A DNA stretch of 32,256 nucleotides, taken from NCBI GenBank assembly GCA_024697625.1, contig JAILFJ010000072.1, positions 1 to 32,256 of the forward strand. Direction: 5' to 3'. A model generated the notes under the pieces. That model was given only the letters and a program-made list of their open reading frames with translations. It searched no databases and was not told the origin of the DNA. This document shows positions 7,313 to 15,404 of this stretch, in pieces. Both the position numbers and the translations under genes were made by a program. The DNA comes from Oscillospiraceae bacterium. GTDB lineage: Bacteria; Bacillota; Clostridia; Oscillospirales; Oscillospiraceae. Each line of letters opens with the position of its first letter. Within the stretch, counting starts at the first letter, position 1.

Positions 7313-7419
7313 ACGAATATACAGAAAAAATTCGGACAGGTGATGATATGATCATTCGTACGAAAAAGCGTTCCGTATCAGGCGAACCGGATGCAAAGGG
7401 AGAGAAGGAGAGAACAGCG

Positions 7420-9027
7420 ATGAGGCCCGTTCTCCGCAGCAAGGCATATCTTTACATGACGGAGTTCTTTGCCGGAATGTCGGTGATGGCGGTGGAGCTC
7501 GGGGCAAGCAGACTTCTTGCTCCGTATTTTTCCTCTTCACAGATCGTCTGGACCATCATCATCGGGACAATCATGATTGCCATGGCCCTTGGCAATCTCT
7601 ACGGCGGACGCCGAGCCGACCGCGACCCGAATCCGGATCGCCTGTACCGCAGCATCCTCATTGCCGCGGTCTGGATCGCTCTGATCCCGGTACTCGGAAA
7701 GTACGTTATCGTGGGTGTATCCGCAATACTGATCTTCTCTGTGAACAGCGCTTACCTGGTATGGGCGGCGTTTGCGGCGTGCATGCTTATCTTTGTTTTC
7801 CCGCTCTTTCTGCTGGGAACGGTGACGCCTTCGCTGGCCAAGTACACCATGGAGAATCTGGAGGACAATGCCCGTATCGTAGGTACGCTTGGCGCAGCCA
7901 ATACCATCGGCAGCATCATCGGAACCTTTGTGCCGACCTTTGTCACCATTCCGGCAGTCGGAACCGCCGTCACTTTCCTGGTTTTTGCGGGGATCCTTCT
8001 GCTGCTGGCGCTGATCTACTTTTTCAGCGCAAAGCCGCACGGCGCCGCGCCGGCTGTCGGACTCGGGATTTTCCTGCTCAGCTGTGCGCTGGGCTGCCGG
8101 TCAGGCTTCGCATTCTGGAAGAATGACCTTCTGTACGAGGGAGAATCGGTCTATAACTATCTGCAGGTGGAGGATACGGAAGACAGCGTCATTTTTTCCA
8201 CCAATGTGCTCTTCGGCGTGCAGTCTGTCCTGCCCAAGGATGCCAGCATGACCGGGATGTACTATGACTATGCCCTTGCGGCGCCGCTGATGGCCGGAGT
8301 GCAGGAGAAGCTGACGGCAGGACAGGAATTCACAATGCTGATTCTCGGCATGGGAACGGGGACATACGGAAGCCAGTGCGCGCACTATTTCCCTTCCATG
8401 CAGATTGAGGGGGTAGAGATCGACAGCAAAATCACCTGGCTCGCACGGGAGTATTTCGGGATGCCGGAGGAGATGAAGGTATGTACCTATGACGGAAGGG
8501 CATATCTCAACACGTCTGACCGGAAGTATGACGTGATCATGGTGGACGCCTATCAGGATATCACGATTCCGTTTCATATGTCCTCCGTTGAATTCTTCCG
8601 CCTGGTCCGCAGCCATCTGAAGGAGGACGGCGTGCTGGTCGTCAACATGAATATGCGGGGTGAGCAGGAGGGAAGCATCAACCGCTGCCTCTCCGATACG
8701 ATTGCCGCGGTGTTTTCGGAGGTCTGCACGGTCGACGTGCCCGGAAGCACCAACCGGGAGCTTTTTGCGTCGGACAGTCCGGAACTGCTGCAGGTACTGG
8801 AGCGGAATATCGGAATGTACGGCAGCGGAGAGCTGGCGGACCTGATCGGCAGCGTCCAGAGAAGATTGACAGCCTATGAGGCAGGAGATTTTCTGCTGAC
8901 AGACGACTGTGCACCGGTGGAACTGCTGGGGATGCAGGTCATCGACGAACTGATCCGGGATGAGGTGTACTGGTATAAGCAGGTTTACGAAACGTACGGC
9001 ATAGAGGGCGTTCTGGGCATGCTGTAA
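7420..9027 (+). CDS. Fused MFS-type membrane / spermidine synthase-like methyltransferase-fold protein
   Basis: A protein of 535 residues from ATG 7420, preceded by AAGGAG with good spacing; ATG 7348 is the alternative. The N-terminal half (about 15-225) has roughly six to seven membrane segments and begins with the family motif FFAGMSVMAVELGASRLLAP. The C-terminal half (about 240-520) is a spermidine-synthase-like Rossmann fold with the nucleotide-binding LGMGTGTYG at 309-317, GVEID with E333 and D335, and DGRAYL. Proteins of this architecture are widespread, but their substrate is unproven. Polyamine aminopropyl transfer is only a domain-based guess, since the membrane half could make it a sensor or exporter. 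It is monocistronic between its promoter and the terminator at 9072-9127. Confidence 0.88.
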   Translation: MRPVLRSKAYLYMTEFFAGMSVMAVELGASRLLAPYFSSSQIVWTIIIGTIMIAMALGNLYGGRRADRDPNPDRLYRSILIAAVWIALIPVLGKYVIVGVSAILIFSVNSAYLVWAAFAACMLIFVFPLFLLGTVTPSLAKYTMENLEDNARIVGTLGAANTIGSIIGTFVPTFVTIPAVGTAVTFLVFAGILLLLALIYFFSAKPHGAAPAVGLGIFLLSCALGCRSGFAFWKNDLLYEGESVYNYLQVEDTEDSVIFSTNVLFGVQSVLPKDASMTGMYYDYALAAPLMAGVQEKLTAGQEFTMLILGMGTGTYGSQCAHYFPSMQIEGVEIDSKITWLAREYFGMPEEMKVCTYDGRAYLNTSDRKYDVIMVDAYQDITIPFHMSSVEFFRLVRSHLKEDGVLVVNMNMRGEQEGSINRCLSDTIAAVFSEVCTVDVPGSTNRELFASDSPELLQVLERNIGMYGSGELADLIGSVQRRLTAYEAGDFLLTDDCAPVELLGMQVIDELIRDEVYWYKQVYETYGIEGVLGML

Positions 9028-9071
9028 AGCACAGATCGTTTTGCCGAAAAACCGGAGCTCCGAAACACAGA

Positions 9072-9127
9072 CCCCGGCCGGAAATCCGGGAGATCACTCA
9101 TTTGGGCTTGCACTTCCGGGGTTTTTT
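9072..9127 (+). terminator. Probable Rho-independent terminator after the MFS/spermidine synthase gene
   Basis: CCCCGG (9072-9077) can pair with CCGGGG (9116-9121), which is followed by six T (9122-9127). The loop is long (38 bases) and holds an alternative partner, CCGG, at about 9085, so more than one fold is possible. The downstream promoter uses the same sequence. Confidence 0.5.
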
Positions 9128-9136
9128 CGCTATACT
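9108..9136 (+). promoter_or_regulatory. Promoter of the Glu/Ala/Pro-repeat secreted protein gene, embedded in the upstream terminator
   Basis: TTGCAC (9108-9113), an exact 17-base spacer, then TATACT (9131-9136). The spacer contains the 3' arm and T-run of the preceding terminator. The leader is about 50 bases, with AAGGAAG before the start codon. Confidence 0.65.
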
Positions 9137-9191
9137 GTGCGGGTAAAGACCATCTCAGGCCAAGAGATGCGGATGAGGAAGGAAGAAGAAT

Positions 9192-9857
9192 ATGAAAAAC
9201 ACAGTTGTTTTTATCCTTGTAATAGCGGTGCTTGCCAGCCTGGCCCTCTGCGGACCGATCCTGGAGAGAACGCCGAAGGCCGAGCCGGGGGCAGAGACCG
9301 AAGCCGCAGCGGAGACAGAGCCGGCGGCAGAGTCCGAACCCGCGGCAGAGGCGGAGCCGGTTACAGAGCCCGAGCCGACAGCAGATACAGAGTCGGAGGC
9401 CGAGCCCGCAGCGGAAGCGGAACCGAAGGCAGAGCAGGAAGCAGTGACCGAGTCGGAGCCTGTGCAGGAGGCCGCTGCAGTTGCGGCTGCTGCAGTGGCA
9501 GCGGAACCGGAGAATTCTGACGGGACGGATTACGGAACGTCGGAACTCTATTCCGGGGAGGACATGAAAGCGGCTGTCGCGCTGATCATGAAGGAGTTCG
9601 ACACCTGGGAGGGCTGTGAGCTGCACAGCATCCGCTACGCCGGAGACGAGTGCTGCACGAAGGAAAACATCGAATGGATGAACAGTCTGAAAGAGGGAAG
9701 CAAGTTCAGCCAGTGTGCGGAATTTCTCAGTGATTTTCATTCGCCGAAGGAGGGCGGCGGTGCTTGGAACCCGGATGAGGAGTACACCGACTGGCAGTGG
9801 TGGCTGGCCCGGACAGAGGGCGGAGACTGGGAGCTTCTGACCTGGGGCAACGGTTAA
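9192..9857 (+). CDS. Secreted or membrane-anchored protein with a Glu/Ala/Pro-rich repeat region and a Trp-rich C-terminal domain
   Basis: A protein of 221 residues. Residues 1-20 are a signal peptide or anchor (MKNTVVFILVIAVLASLALC). The cysteine at 20 follows Leu rather than Gly/Ala/Ser, so a lipobox is poor. Residues about 28-107 are low complexity with repeating EPAAE, EPEP and ETE units, strongly acidic, probably an extended wall-spanning linker. Residues about 115-221 form a compact domain with WEGCELHSIRYAGDE, two adjacent Cys, SDFHSPKEGGGAWNPDEEY and DWQWWLARTEGGDWELLTWG. I have an impression of similar domains in other Lachnospiraceae but know no function. It is transcribed from its own promoter; no terminator is visible before the aconitase X genes. 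Confidence 0.75.
   Translation: MKNTVVFILVIAVLASLALCGPILERTPKAEPGAETEAAAETEPAAESEPAAEAEPVTEPEPTADTESEAEPAAEAEPKAEQEAVTESEPVQEAAAVAAAAVAAEPENSDGTDYGTSELYSGEDMKAAVALIMKEFDTWEGCELHSIRYAGDECCTKENIEWMNSLKEGSKFSQCAEFLSDFHSPKEGGGAWNPDEEYTDWQWWLARTEGGDWELLTWGNG
9273..9512 (+). repeat. Degenerate repeats encoding the Glu/Ala/Pro linker
   Basis: Imperfect short repeats of the type GCAGAG.CCGAGCCG encode runs of Glu alternating with Ala and Pro (residues 28-107). The units differ at many positions, so this is an old or selected repeat and not a recent perfect expansion. Confidence 0.7.
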
Positions 9858-9972
9858 CAGGGCACCGGCATAACGCAGATCCTGCGGCATGCGGTTACAG
9901 AATGCGGTAAAGGACAAAGAGGAGAAGAAGTACAAAGGGAACGACAAGATGACCTGAAGGAGCGTGAAAAAA

Positions 9973-11247
9973 ATGAAGTTAAACGAGGAGCAGCAGGCTT
10001 TGCTGGACGGCAGCCGCGGCGAGGTGATGGCGAAGATCATGAAGACCCTGGTCATGTACGGGGATGCCTTCGGCGCGGAGAGGATGGTTCCCGTGACCGG
10101 GAAGTACGGGCACACCGTCATCAGCTTCGGCCTCGGCGTTATGGATCCTGTGTATGACCTGTACGACGAGATCCTGTCCGCGGGGATCCTGCCGGAGCAG
10201 AAATTCACCGCCGACCCAAAACCGCTGGACCCGAAGGTCCCCTCCGGACTGCTGGACGACCTGGTGTTCAAAAAACTGATGTACAACCGACAGGAGCGCT
10301 ACGAGGCACAGCTTAGGAAGCTGGGAATCACGAAGGATGAAGACTATACCTGCGCCTGCTATCTGGACCAGGTCGGAAATATCCCCCGGAAAGGCGAGAT
10401 TCTCTCCTGGGCGGAAAGCTCCGCGGTCGTGTATGCGAATTCGGTCCTCGGCGCGCGCTGCAACCGCAACTCCGGCATCCTGGAGCTCATGGGAAGCATC
10501 GCCGGATGCGTTCCGGAATTCGGCCTTCTGACCGATGAGGGCCGGAAGGCGGACTGGATCGTCGAAGTGAAATGCGAGAAGAAGCCGGAGGCACAGCTTC
10601 TGGGTTCCGCAATCGGCATGAAGGTGATGGAGGACGTCCCTTACATCCGCGGTCTGGACCGCTGGCTCGGCAGGGAACTCAACGACAGTGCAAAAGCGTA
10701 CCTGAAGGACTTCGGCGCGGCGACCGCTTCCAACGGAGCAGTGGGACTCTACCACGTCGAAAACCTGACTCCCGAAGCGGTGGAACAGGGCGAGAGCCTG
10801 ATCCGGGAGGGGGCGCAGGTCTATGTGATCGACGATGCGGAACTGGAAAGGGTCTATCGGAACTATCCTGTAATCTGGAAGAAGCCGGACGCTAAGCCGC
10901 AGCTTGCCTTCATCGGATGTCCGCACCTGTCTCTGCAGCAGCTGACCGACTGGGCAGGAGCCGTGCTGAAGGGACTGGAGAAAAACGGACGGAAGAAGGT
11001 TGCGGTTCCGACGGTGTTCACAGCGCCGGTGCAGGTGATCCGTGAGTTCGAGAAGAGCATCTACGCATGGCCGCTGAGGCACAGCGGCGTTGTGCTGAGC
11101 TCAATCTGCCCGCTGATGTATATGAACAACCCGCTCTGCAAGTCCAAGGCAGTTCTTACCAGCTCCAACAAACTGAGAACCTATACCAGCGCAAAGTACT
11201 GTACCGATGCAGAAATACTGGAGATCATCACGGGAGGTGCGAAATGA
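9973..11247 (+). CDS. Aconitase X catalytic (large) subunit
   Basis: A protein of 424 residues matching the AcnX/DUF521 large subunit. Near the N-terminus is AFGAERMVPVTGKYGHTV. The cofactor-region cysteines include C163 (GARCNRNSGI), C316 (IGCPHLS) and C379 (SSICPLMYMNN), with ARCNRNSG and the terminal TSSNKLRTYT typical of the family. AcnX enzymes are Fe-S dehydratases. Bacterial members act on cis-3-hydroxy-L-proline and an archaeal member on phosphomevalonate; which applies here cannot be read from sequence. The ATG at 9973 has AAGGAG ten bases upstream, whereas the in-frame GTG at 9964 would leave one base. The stop overlaps the small-subunit start by 4 bp (ATGA). Confidence 0.9.
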   Translation: MKLNEEQQALLDGSRGEVMAKIMKTLVMYGDAFGAERMVPVTGKYGHTVISFGLGVMDPVYDLYDEILSAGILPEQKFTADPKPLDPKVPSGLLDDLVFKKLMYNRQERYEAQLRKLGITKDEDYTCACYLDQVGNIPRKGEILSWAESSAVVYANSVLGARCNRNSGILELMGSIAGCVPEFGLLTDEGRKADWIVEVKCEKKPEAQLLGSAIGMKVMEDVPYIRGLDRWLGRELNDSAKAYLKDFGAATASNGAVGLYHVENLTPEAVEQGESLIREGAQVYVIDDAELERVYRNYPVIWKKPDAKPQLAFIGCPHLSLQQLTDWAGAVLKGLEKNGRKKVAVPTVFTAPVQVIREFEKSIYAWPLRHSGVVLSSICPLMYMNNPLCKSKAVLTSSNKLRTYTSAKYCTDAEILEIITGGAK

Positions 11248-11705
11248 AAAGCTTTCAGGGACGCGTGATTGTGCCCGGTACCGCATCGGCCGAGGCGCTG
11301 GTGAGTCACGGCGGATTCAACACACTGGCCAGCTATCAGATGGCCCTGCAGTTCGGGGATCTGAAAGCGATGGGGAAGGACACCGAGGTTCAGTGCGGAG
11401 ATCAGAACAACCCCAATATCTATAAAAAACCGATGATGGGAAAAGCCCTCTGTCTGCCGCAGACGATCGGCTCGACCACGGGCGGAATGGTGCTCTTTAC
11501 GGCCTGTGCACTGGGAAAGCAGCCTGCCTGCATGCTGTTCTCCAAACCGATCGACTCGCTTGCAGCCTCCGGCGCGATCCTGGGCGATGTGTGGACCGAT
11601 GCTGTGATGCCCGTGGTGGACAGCCTGGGTGAAGAGTTTCTGGAGTATGTGCAGACCGGCATGACTGTGACCGTCAGAGACGGCGGTGTCGTCGAGGTTG
11701 CGTAA
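11244..11705 (+). CDS. Aconitase X swivel-domain (small) subunit
   Basis: A protein of 153 residues of the DUF126/AcnX small-subunit type. It starts MKSFQGRVIVPGTASAEALVS, has the conserved QCGDQNNPNIY segment, and carries S77 in LPQTIGSTTGG, the position of the presumed catalytic serine in this family. It folds as the swivel domain that closes over the large subunit's active site. GGGAGG precedes the ATG, which overlaps the large-subunit stop by 4 bp, giving stoichiometric coupling. The gene ends just before a long perfect hairpin. An upstream reading from 11067 would overlap the large subunit by 180 bases and is rejected. Confidence 0.9.
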   Translation: MKSFQGRVIVPGTASAEALVSHGGFNTLASYQMALQFGDLKAMGKDTEVQCGDQNNPNIYKKPMMGKALCLPQTIGSTTGGMVLFTACALGKQPACMLFSKPIDSLAASGAILGDVWTDAVMPVVDSLGEEFLEYVQTGMTVTVRDGGVVEVA

Positions 11706-11720
11706 AATACAGTATGATAA

Positions 11721-11761
11721 ATGACCATGAGGGACGGCGGAGAGCCGTCCCTCATGGTCAT
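11721..11761. terminator. Long perfect hairpin, probably a bidirectional terminator between convergent genes
   Basis: A perfect 18-bp stem (ATGACCATGAGGGACGGC at 11721-11738, complement at 11744-11761) with a GGAGA loop. It sits between the ends of aconitase X (plus) and the DMT transporter (minus). Neither side has a long T-run, so efficiency is uncertain, but the position is typical. Confidence 0.7.
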
Positions 11762-11797
11762 TATGTAAGCCGTCATGATGTAAACCGAAGCATTCTG

Positions 11798-12733
11798 TCA
11801 GACAGGCCGGCCGCGGCTTTCGCGGGGTTCCGACGGCGGCATGAGATGGGTAAGCAAAACAGCGGCAAACATCAGCGCTGCACCGATCAGCTCACGTACC
11901 GTGAGACGCTCGTGAAGAACAAGCCAGCCCGCGAACGCGCTGAAAACGCTCTCCAGACTCATGACCAGACTGGCGACGCTGGGGTTGACCCCGTCCTGAC
12001 CAATGATCTGCAGCGTATAGGCAATGCCGCTGGAAAAAACGCCTGCATAGAGTATGGAGGGGAGCGCCGAAACAAACGCCCCGGAGTCGGGATGCTCGGT
12101 CAGGAGCATCAGGACGGTGCTGAGCAGCGCCACCACCAGAAACTGAACACGCGAGAGGCGTACCGCATCCACGAGAGGACTGTAACGGTCAAGCAGCAGA
12201 ATCTGAACGGCAAAGAACAGGGTGCAGAGGAGAACCCAGGCGTCTCCGTACGCCAGAGAAAAGCGGTCTGCCTTCATACAGAGCAGATACAGCCCGATGA
12301 GAGCCAGCAGAACACCGACCCAGACCCGCGGAGAGGGCTGTCTGCGGAGGAAGATACTCAGGACCGGCACAAGGACAACATAGAGCGAGGTAATAAACCC
12401 GGCCTTGGAGGCGCTCGTGTAGCCGATGCCGATCTGCTGGGCAGCGCTGGCGGCACCCAGCATCATGCCGCAGAGGATACCGCCTTTCAGAAGCAGGAGT
12501 CGATCGGGTCCGCTTCGGGGCTTCCGGTCCGCCATGCCGCGGCGCGCGTACAGACGGTCCATCAGCGGGATAACAGGGGTCAGAAACAGGACGGCGATCC
12601 AGCTGCGCATGGCGAGAAAGGTGAACGGTCCGACAAGCTCCGCGCCCGTACGCTGCGCGACAAAGGTGGTCCCCCACAGGAAGGCAGTCAGCAGGAGAAG
12701 AAACGTATGAAAATTCTGTCTTCTGTGATTCAC
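11798..12733 (-). CDS. DMT superfamily (EamA-type) transporter
   Basis: A protein of 311 residues with about ten hydrophobic segments in two EamA repeats. The N-terminus reads FLLLLTAFLWGTTFVAQRTG, which is characteristic of the family. The second repeat ends near residue 290 and a short Arg-rich tail follows. These proteins are drug/metabolite exporters or amino-acid carriers; the substrate cannot be told. Translation starts at GTG (12733-12731), overlapping the TGA of the DUF6273 gene by 4 bp, so it is the fourth, translationally coupled gene of the VWA-MoxR operon. Its presence in that operon is unexplained and may be positional only. Confidence 0.85.
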   Translation of the reverse strand: MNHRRQNFHTFLLLLTAFLWGTTFVAQRTGAELVGPFTFLAMRSWIAVLFLTPVIPLMDRLYARRGMADRKPRSGPDRLLLLKGGILCGMMLGAASAAQQIGIGYTSASKAGFITSLYVVLVPVLSIFLRRQPSPRVWVGVLLALIGLYLLCMKADRFSLAYGDAWVLLCTLFFAVQILLLDRYSPLVDAVRLSRVQFLVVALLSTVLMLLTEHPDSGAFVSALPSILYAGVFSSGIAYTLQIIGQDGVNPSVASLVMSLESVFSAFAGWLVLHERLTVRELIGAALMFAAVLLTHLMPPSEPRESRGRPV

Positions 12734-13923
12734 TTCTCAGCACTCCCCGGCGGATTCTGCCTGCAGCGGTCTGCCCTGATCCACATGGCGGGACGGACCG
12801 CATAAACGTCCGTATCCACAAAGCTGCCGATCCGGACAACGGCTCCATCAGGGGTGACTGAGGCTGCAAAGCTGTTGTCAAAGCCCGGCGTGCGGAGCCA
12901 CCACCAGAAGCCCGATGAACGGGAGATATCATCCGCAAGCATGCCGGAGGCTTCCTCCACGCTCAGCAGAAAGAGCCGGTCCTGCGACTGCTCTCCGCCC
13001 CGGGAACCGAAAACGGGATTATCCGGTGTGCTGACGGCAGTGGGCAGAATCCGCTCCTGTTCCTCCGGAGTAAAGCTGAGCGGAAGAAAGACGGTGTTGA
13101 GCCATCTGCGCAGAGCACAGCTCTCCCAGGTGACCTCCAGCAGATCCGGATGATAGGGCAGCACGGCGACAGAGCCTTCGCAGAGCAGAAGCAGGCGGTC
13201 CTCCTTCCGGCACAGCACCCGCCAGCGGAGCGGCGTCTCGGCAGAGCCCTGCTTTCCTGTGATGCGGCCGAGGAGGATCCCTTCGCCCTGTGCCTGCTCA
13301 GGGGATCCGCTCTCGGTGAATATGCGCCGGATGCGGGGGAGGGGATCGAGGGCGTAGAACGCCGCAACGTTTACACCGACAACCGGCTTCCCGCCGATAG
13401 CGGCAGGAATCTCATAGACACGCTGCACTGTCCTGATACCGCAGATACATACGCCGCTTCTGACATAGCGCAGCCGGAACAGCTTACGCAGGTATGCCGC
13501 GTCCGGCTCCGTAAGCCCAAGCTCGAGATCCAGCTGCCGCTGCTCAAAGGCATCGAATTCGTCAGAATGGTAGTGTGCAGCGCGGTATTCCAGCAGCCAG
13601 GCTCTGGCATCCGGACTGGAGAATTCCGACGCAAGCGCAAACAGCTCTGCGAACAGCTCCAGACTGAGACGCCTTCCCGGTATCAGGACAGGAAGAGCCT
13701 CGGCCCGATCCGACCGGACTGCCTCCCGCAACAGCGCGGTCCGGTGTCTGGAAAGGGAGCGGGCGGAGAGACTGCCGGACAGTGCCTTCTCCAGCAGCAC
13801 GGGTACATGGTCCTCCGGCCGATTCTCCTCCAGTTCATCCTCGCTGACGGAAAAGCAGTGATTCACTGCCACGCCGCCGAGCGGCAAAAGAAACTGTACT
13901 GGCTTCTCCTGCTTCCTGCTCAT
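12730..13923 (-). CDS. Protein with C-terminal DUF6273 domain, third gene of the VWA-MoxR operon
   Basis: A protein of 397 residues. The N-terminal about 140 residues are helical and Leu/Ala/Arg-rich (VPVLLEKALSGSLSARSL, AEALPVLIPGRRLSLELFAE), possibly helical repeats. The middle, around 160-215, holds an IPAAIGGKPVVGVNVAAF segment like the BspA-type leucine-rich elements. The C-terminal about 150 residues match DUF6273: ALRRWLNTVFLP, NPVFGSRGGE, LFLLSVEEA, WWWLRTPGFDN and AVRPAMWI. The WLR...RPAMW pattern recalls C-type-lectin/FGE-like folds; that is an inference. The start ATG overlaps the MoxR stop by 4 bp. No signal peptide is visible, so it should act inside the cell with the ATPase and VWA proteins. 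Confidence 0.75.
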   Translation of the reverse strand: MSRKQEKPVQFLLPLGGVAVNHCFSVSEDELEENRPEDHVPVLLEKALSGSLSARSLSRHRTALLREAVRSDRAEALPVLIPGRRLSLELFAELFALASEFSSPDARAWLLEYRAAHYHSDEFDAFEQRQLDLELGLTEPDAAYLRKLFRLRYVRSGVCICGIRTVQRVYEIPAAIGGKPVVGVNVAAFYALDPLPRIRRIFTESGSPEQAQGEGILLGRITGKQGSAETPLRWRVLCRKEDRLLLLCEGSVAVLPYHPDLLEVTWESCALRRWLNTVFLPLSFTPEEQERILPTAVSTPDNPVFGSRGGEQSQDRLFLLSVEEASGMLADDISRSSGFWWWLRTPGFDNSFAASVTPDGAVVRIGSFVDTDVYAVRPAMWIRADRCRQNPPGSAEK

Positions 13924-15404
13924 GAATCCCCGTCCTCAAGCGCATCAAGCTCACGCAGAATCGTCTGCTGCCTCTCGTAGACAAGCAGTGCCTGATTGTG
14001 CCGATAATAGCCCTCGCTGCCGTAGCGGGCAATAAAGCGGGCGCTGTGGCTGTCGGCGGTGAGCTCGGTGACCAGAATCAGCAGTTCCTGGCCCTCGCCA
14101 AAGGCCCGCTCGCAGAAGGTGAAGGTGTTTTCCAGTGCCTCTCCGGTCTGTGCGGCGGCTTTCCGAACAAGCTCACGGCGGGCAGCAATGGTGTCCCGCA
14201 GGGCCGCTGTCATATCACCCGAAGAGCCCGCCGATTCGAGCGCCTGCTCCAGTGCGGCAACCGTCCGGCGTTCGGCAAGCTGATGGCTGCGGGAACTCTT
14301 CCCGGCGTGTCTGTCGGCAGAGAGAGATTCCTTTTTTCTCCCGATCAGAGCGGAGAGTGCGTCTGCGCTCTCGCCGCGCAGCTCTTTGGCGGCGGCCAGC
14401 AGACTGTCATTGACCTGCTCATCCGCCGCGATGGCAGAAAACTTCTCCGACAGCCCGGAGAGCAGCAGCCCGAGAAGGCCCAGCTTCTCGTCAAATCTGG
14501 CACTGCGGGCCCGGTCGAGGATCTCTTCGTCCGCCTCGCCGGCGAAGATGCGGTCGATCCGGTAATCGGACCTGTATTTATTGAAGAGGTCGTAATAGAG
14601 TGAAAAGCTCCTGGCGATCTCTCTGTTCTGCAGATACTGAATGACAAGCTCGGCGTCCACCGGCAGGCCGTGTTTTTCATAGAGGCGCAGCATGTCACTC
14701 AGGTCCGACCATCCGCGGGCGGTAACAAAGGTTTTTCCGTCCACGCCTGACTCTACCCGATAGAAATCGCTCTCCCGGATATCCAGGTATGAGCGGATTG
14801 CGGGGTGCACCAGGGTTTCGGCAGCGTACTCCTTCCAGGCTTTGTAATCCGGCTCGACGTCGATGCGCTTAAGCCGGTCCCAGGTCACGATGTCGAATTC
14901 GCGGACGGAGTTGTTGTACTCGGGAGGGTTGCCCGCTGTAACGACGATCCAGCCGTCCGGTACCCGGTGGCGGCCGAAAATCTTGAACTGCAGAAACTGC
15001 AGCATGGCCGGAGCCAGCGTCTCGCTGACACAGTTGATCTCATCGAGAAAGAGGATGCCTTCCCGAACACCGGTCTCCTCCATCAGGTCATAGACTGAGG
15101 CGATGATCTCGCTCATCGTGTATTCCGACACGCTGACTTCTTTCCCGCCGTAATTCTTCCTGGCGATATAGGGCAGGCCGATGGCGCTCTGCCGCGTGTG
15201 GTGCGTCATGGAATAGCTCACAAGCCCGACGCCCAGCTCCTGAGCAATCTGTTCCATGATTGCGGTTTTGCCGATGCCCGGGGGCCCCATCAGAAAGATC
15301 GGGCGCTGCCGTTCCGGCGGGATCTCGTATTCTCCGTACTCGTCCCTGGAAAAATAGGCGGTCATGGCGTTTTTGACCTGCAGCTTTGCCTGTCTGATGT
15401 TCAT
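13920..15404 (-). CDS. MoxR-family AAA+ ATPase
   Basis: A protein of 494 residues. The AAA+ core (about 20-260) has Walker A GPPGIGKTAI with K46, Walker B LFLDEIN with D121-E122, and a sensor-1-like VVTAGNPPEYNNS. A winged/lid region follows, then a long helical C-terminal extension (about 300-494) rich in Ala, Glu and Arg. MoxR ATPases work with VWA proteins as chaperones that insert cofactors or remodel targets. Here the VWA gene is immediately upstream, with a 4-bp overlap, and the DUF6273 gene immediately downstream, also 4 bp. The client is unknown. An older annotation might call it an ATPase of the dynein-related AAA_5 type; the two names describe the same core. Confidence 0.9.
   Translation of the reverse strand: MNIRQAKLQVKNAMTAYFSRDEYGEYEIPPERQRPIFLMGPPGIGKTAIMEQIAQELGVGLVSYSMTHHTRQSAIGLPYIARKNYGGKEVSVSEYTMSEIIASVYDLMEETGVREGILFLDEINCVSETLAPAMLQFLQFKIFGRHRVPDGWIVVTAGNPPEYNNSVREFDIVTWDRLKRIDVEPDYKAWKEYAAETLVHPAIRSYLDIRESDFYRVESGVDGKTFVTARGWSDLSDMLRLYEKHGLPVDAELVIQYLQNREIARSFSLYYDLFNKYRSDYRIDRIFAGEADEEILDRARSARFDEKLGLLGLLLSGLSEKFSAIAADEQVNDSLLAAAKELRGESADALSALIGRKKESLSADRHAGKSSRSHQLAERRTVAALEQALESAGSSGDMTAALRDTIAARRELVRKAAAQTGEALENTFTFCERAFGEGQELLILVTELTADSHSARFIARYGSEGYYRHNQALLVYERQQTILRELDALEDGDS

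Larger units (their letters stand above)
7040..7419. other. Divergent intergenic region between the small gene and the MFS/spermidine synthase
   Basis: The region holds the minus-strand promoter at 7117-7145, the plus-strand promoter at 7284-7312 and the leader of the synthase gene. A longer in-frame reading of the synthase from ATG 7252 is possible. It would begin upstream of the promoter and adds residues that look unlike the family, so I leave 7252-7419 as leader. Nothing else is evident in about 7150-7280. Confidence 0.5.

Noticed and set aside
7252-7419. An N-terminal extension of the MFS/spermidine synthase starting at ATG 7252
   Set aside because: It starts upstream of the best promoter and lacks family-like residues; ATG 7420 has AAGGAG at ideal spacing.
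9192-9254. Lipoprotein signal in the Glu/Ala/Pro-repeat protein
   Set aside because: Cys20 follows Leu, which does not fit a lipobox; a normal signal peptide or anchor is more likely.
9270-9512. CRISPR-like array
   Set aside because: The repeats are degenerate coding repeats for an acidic linker, without spacers of constant length.
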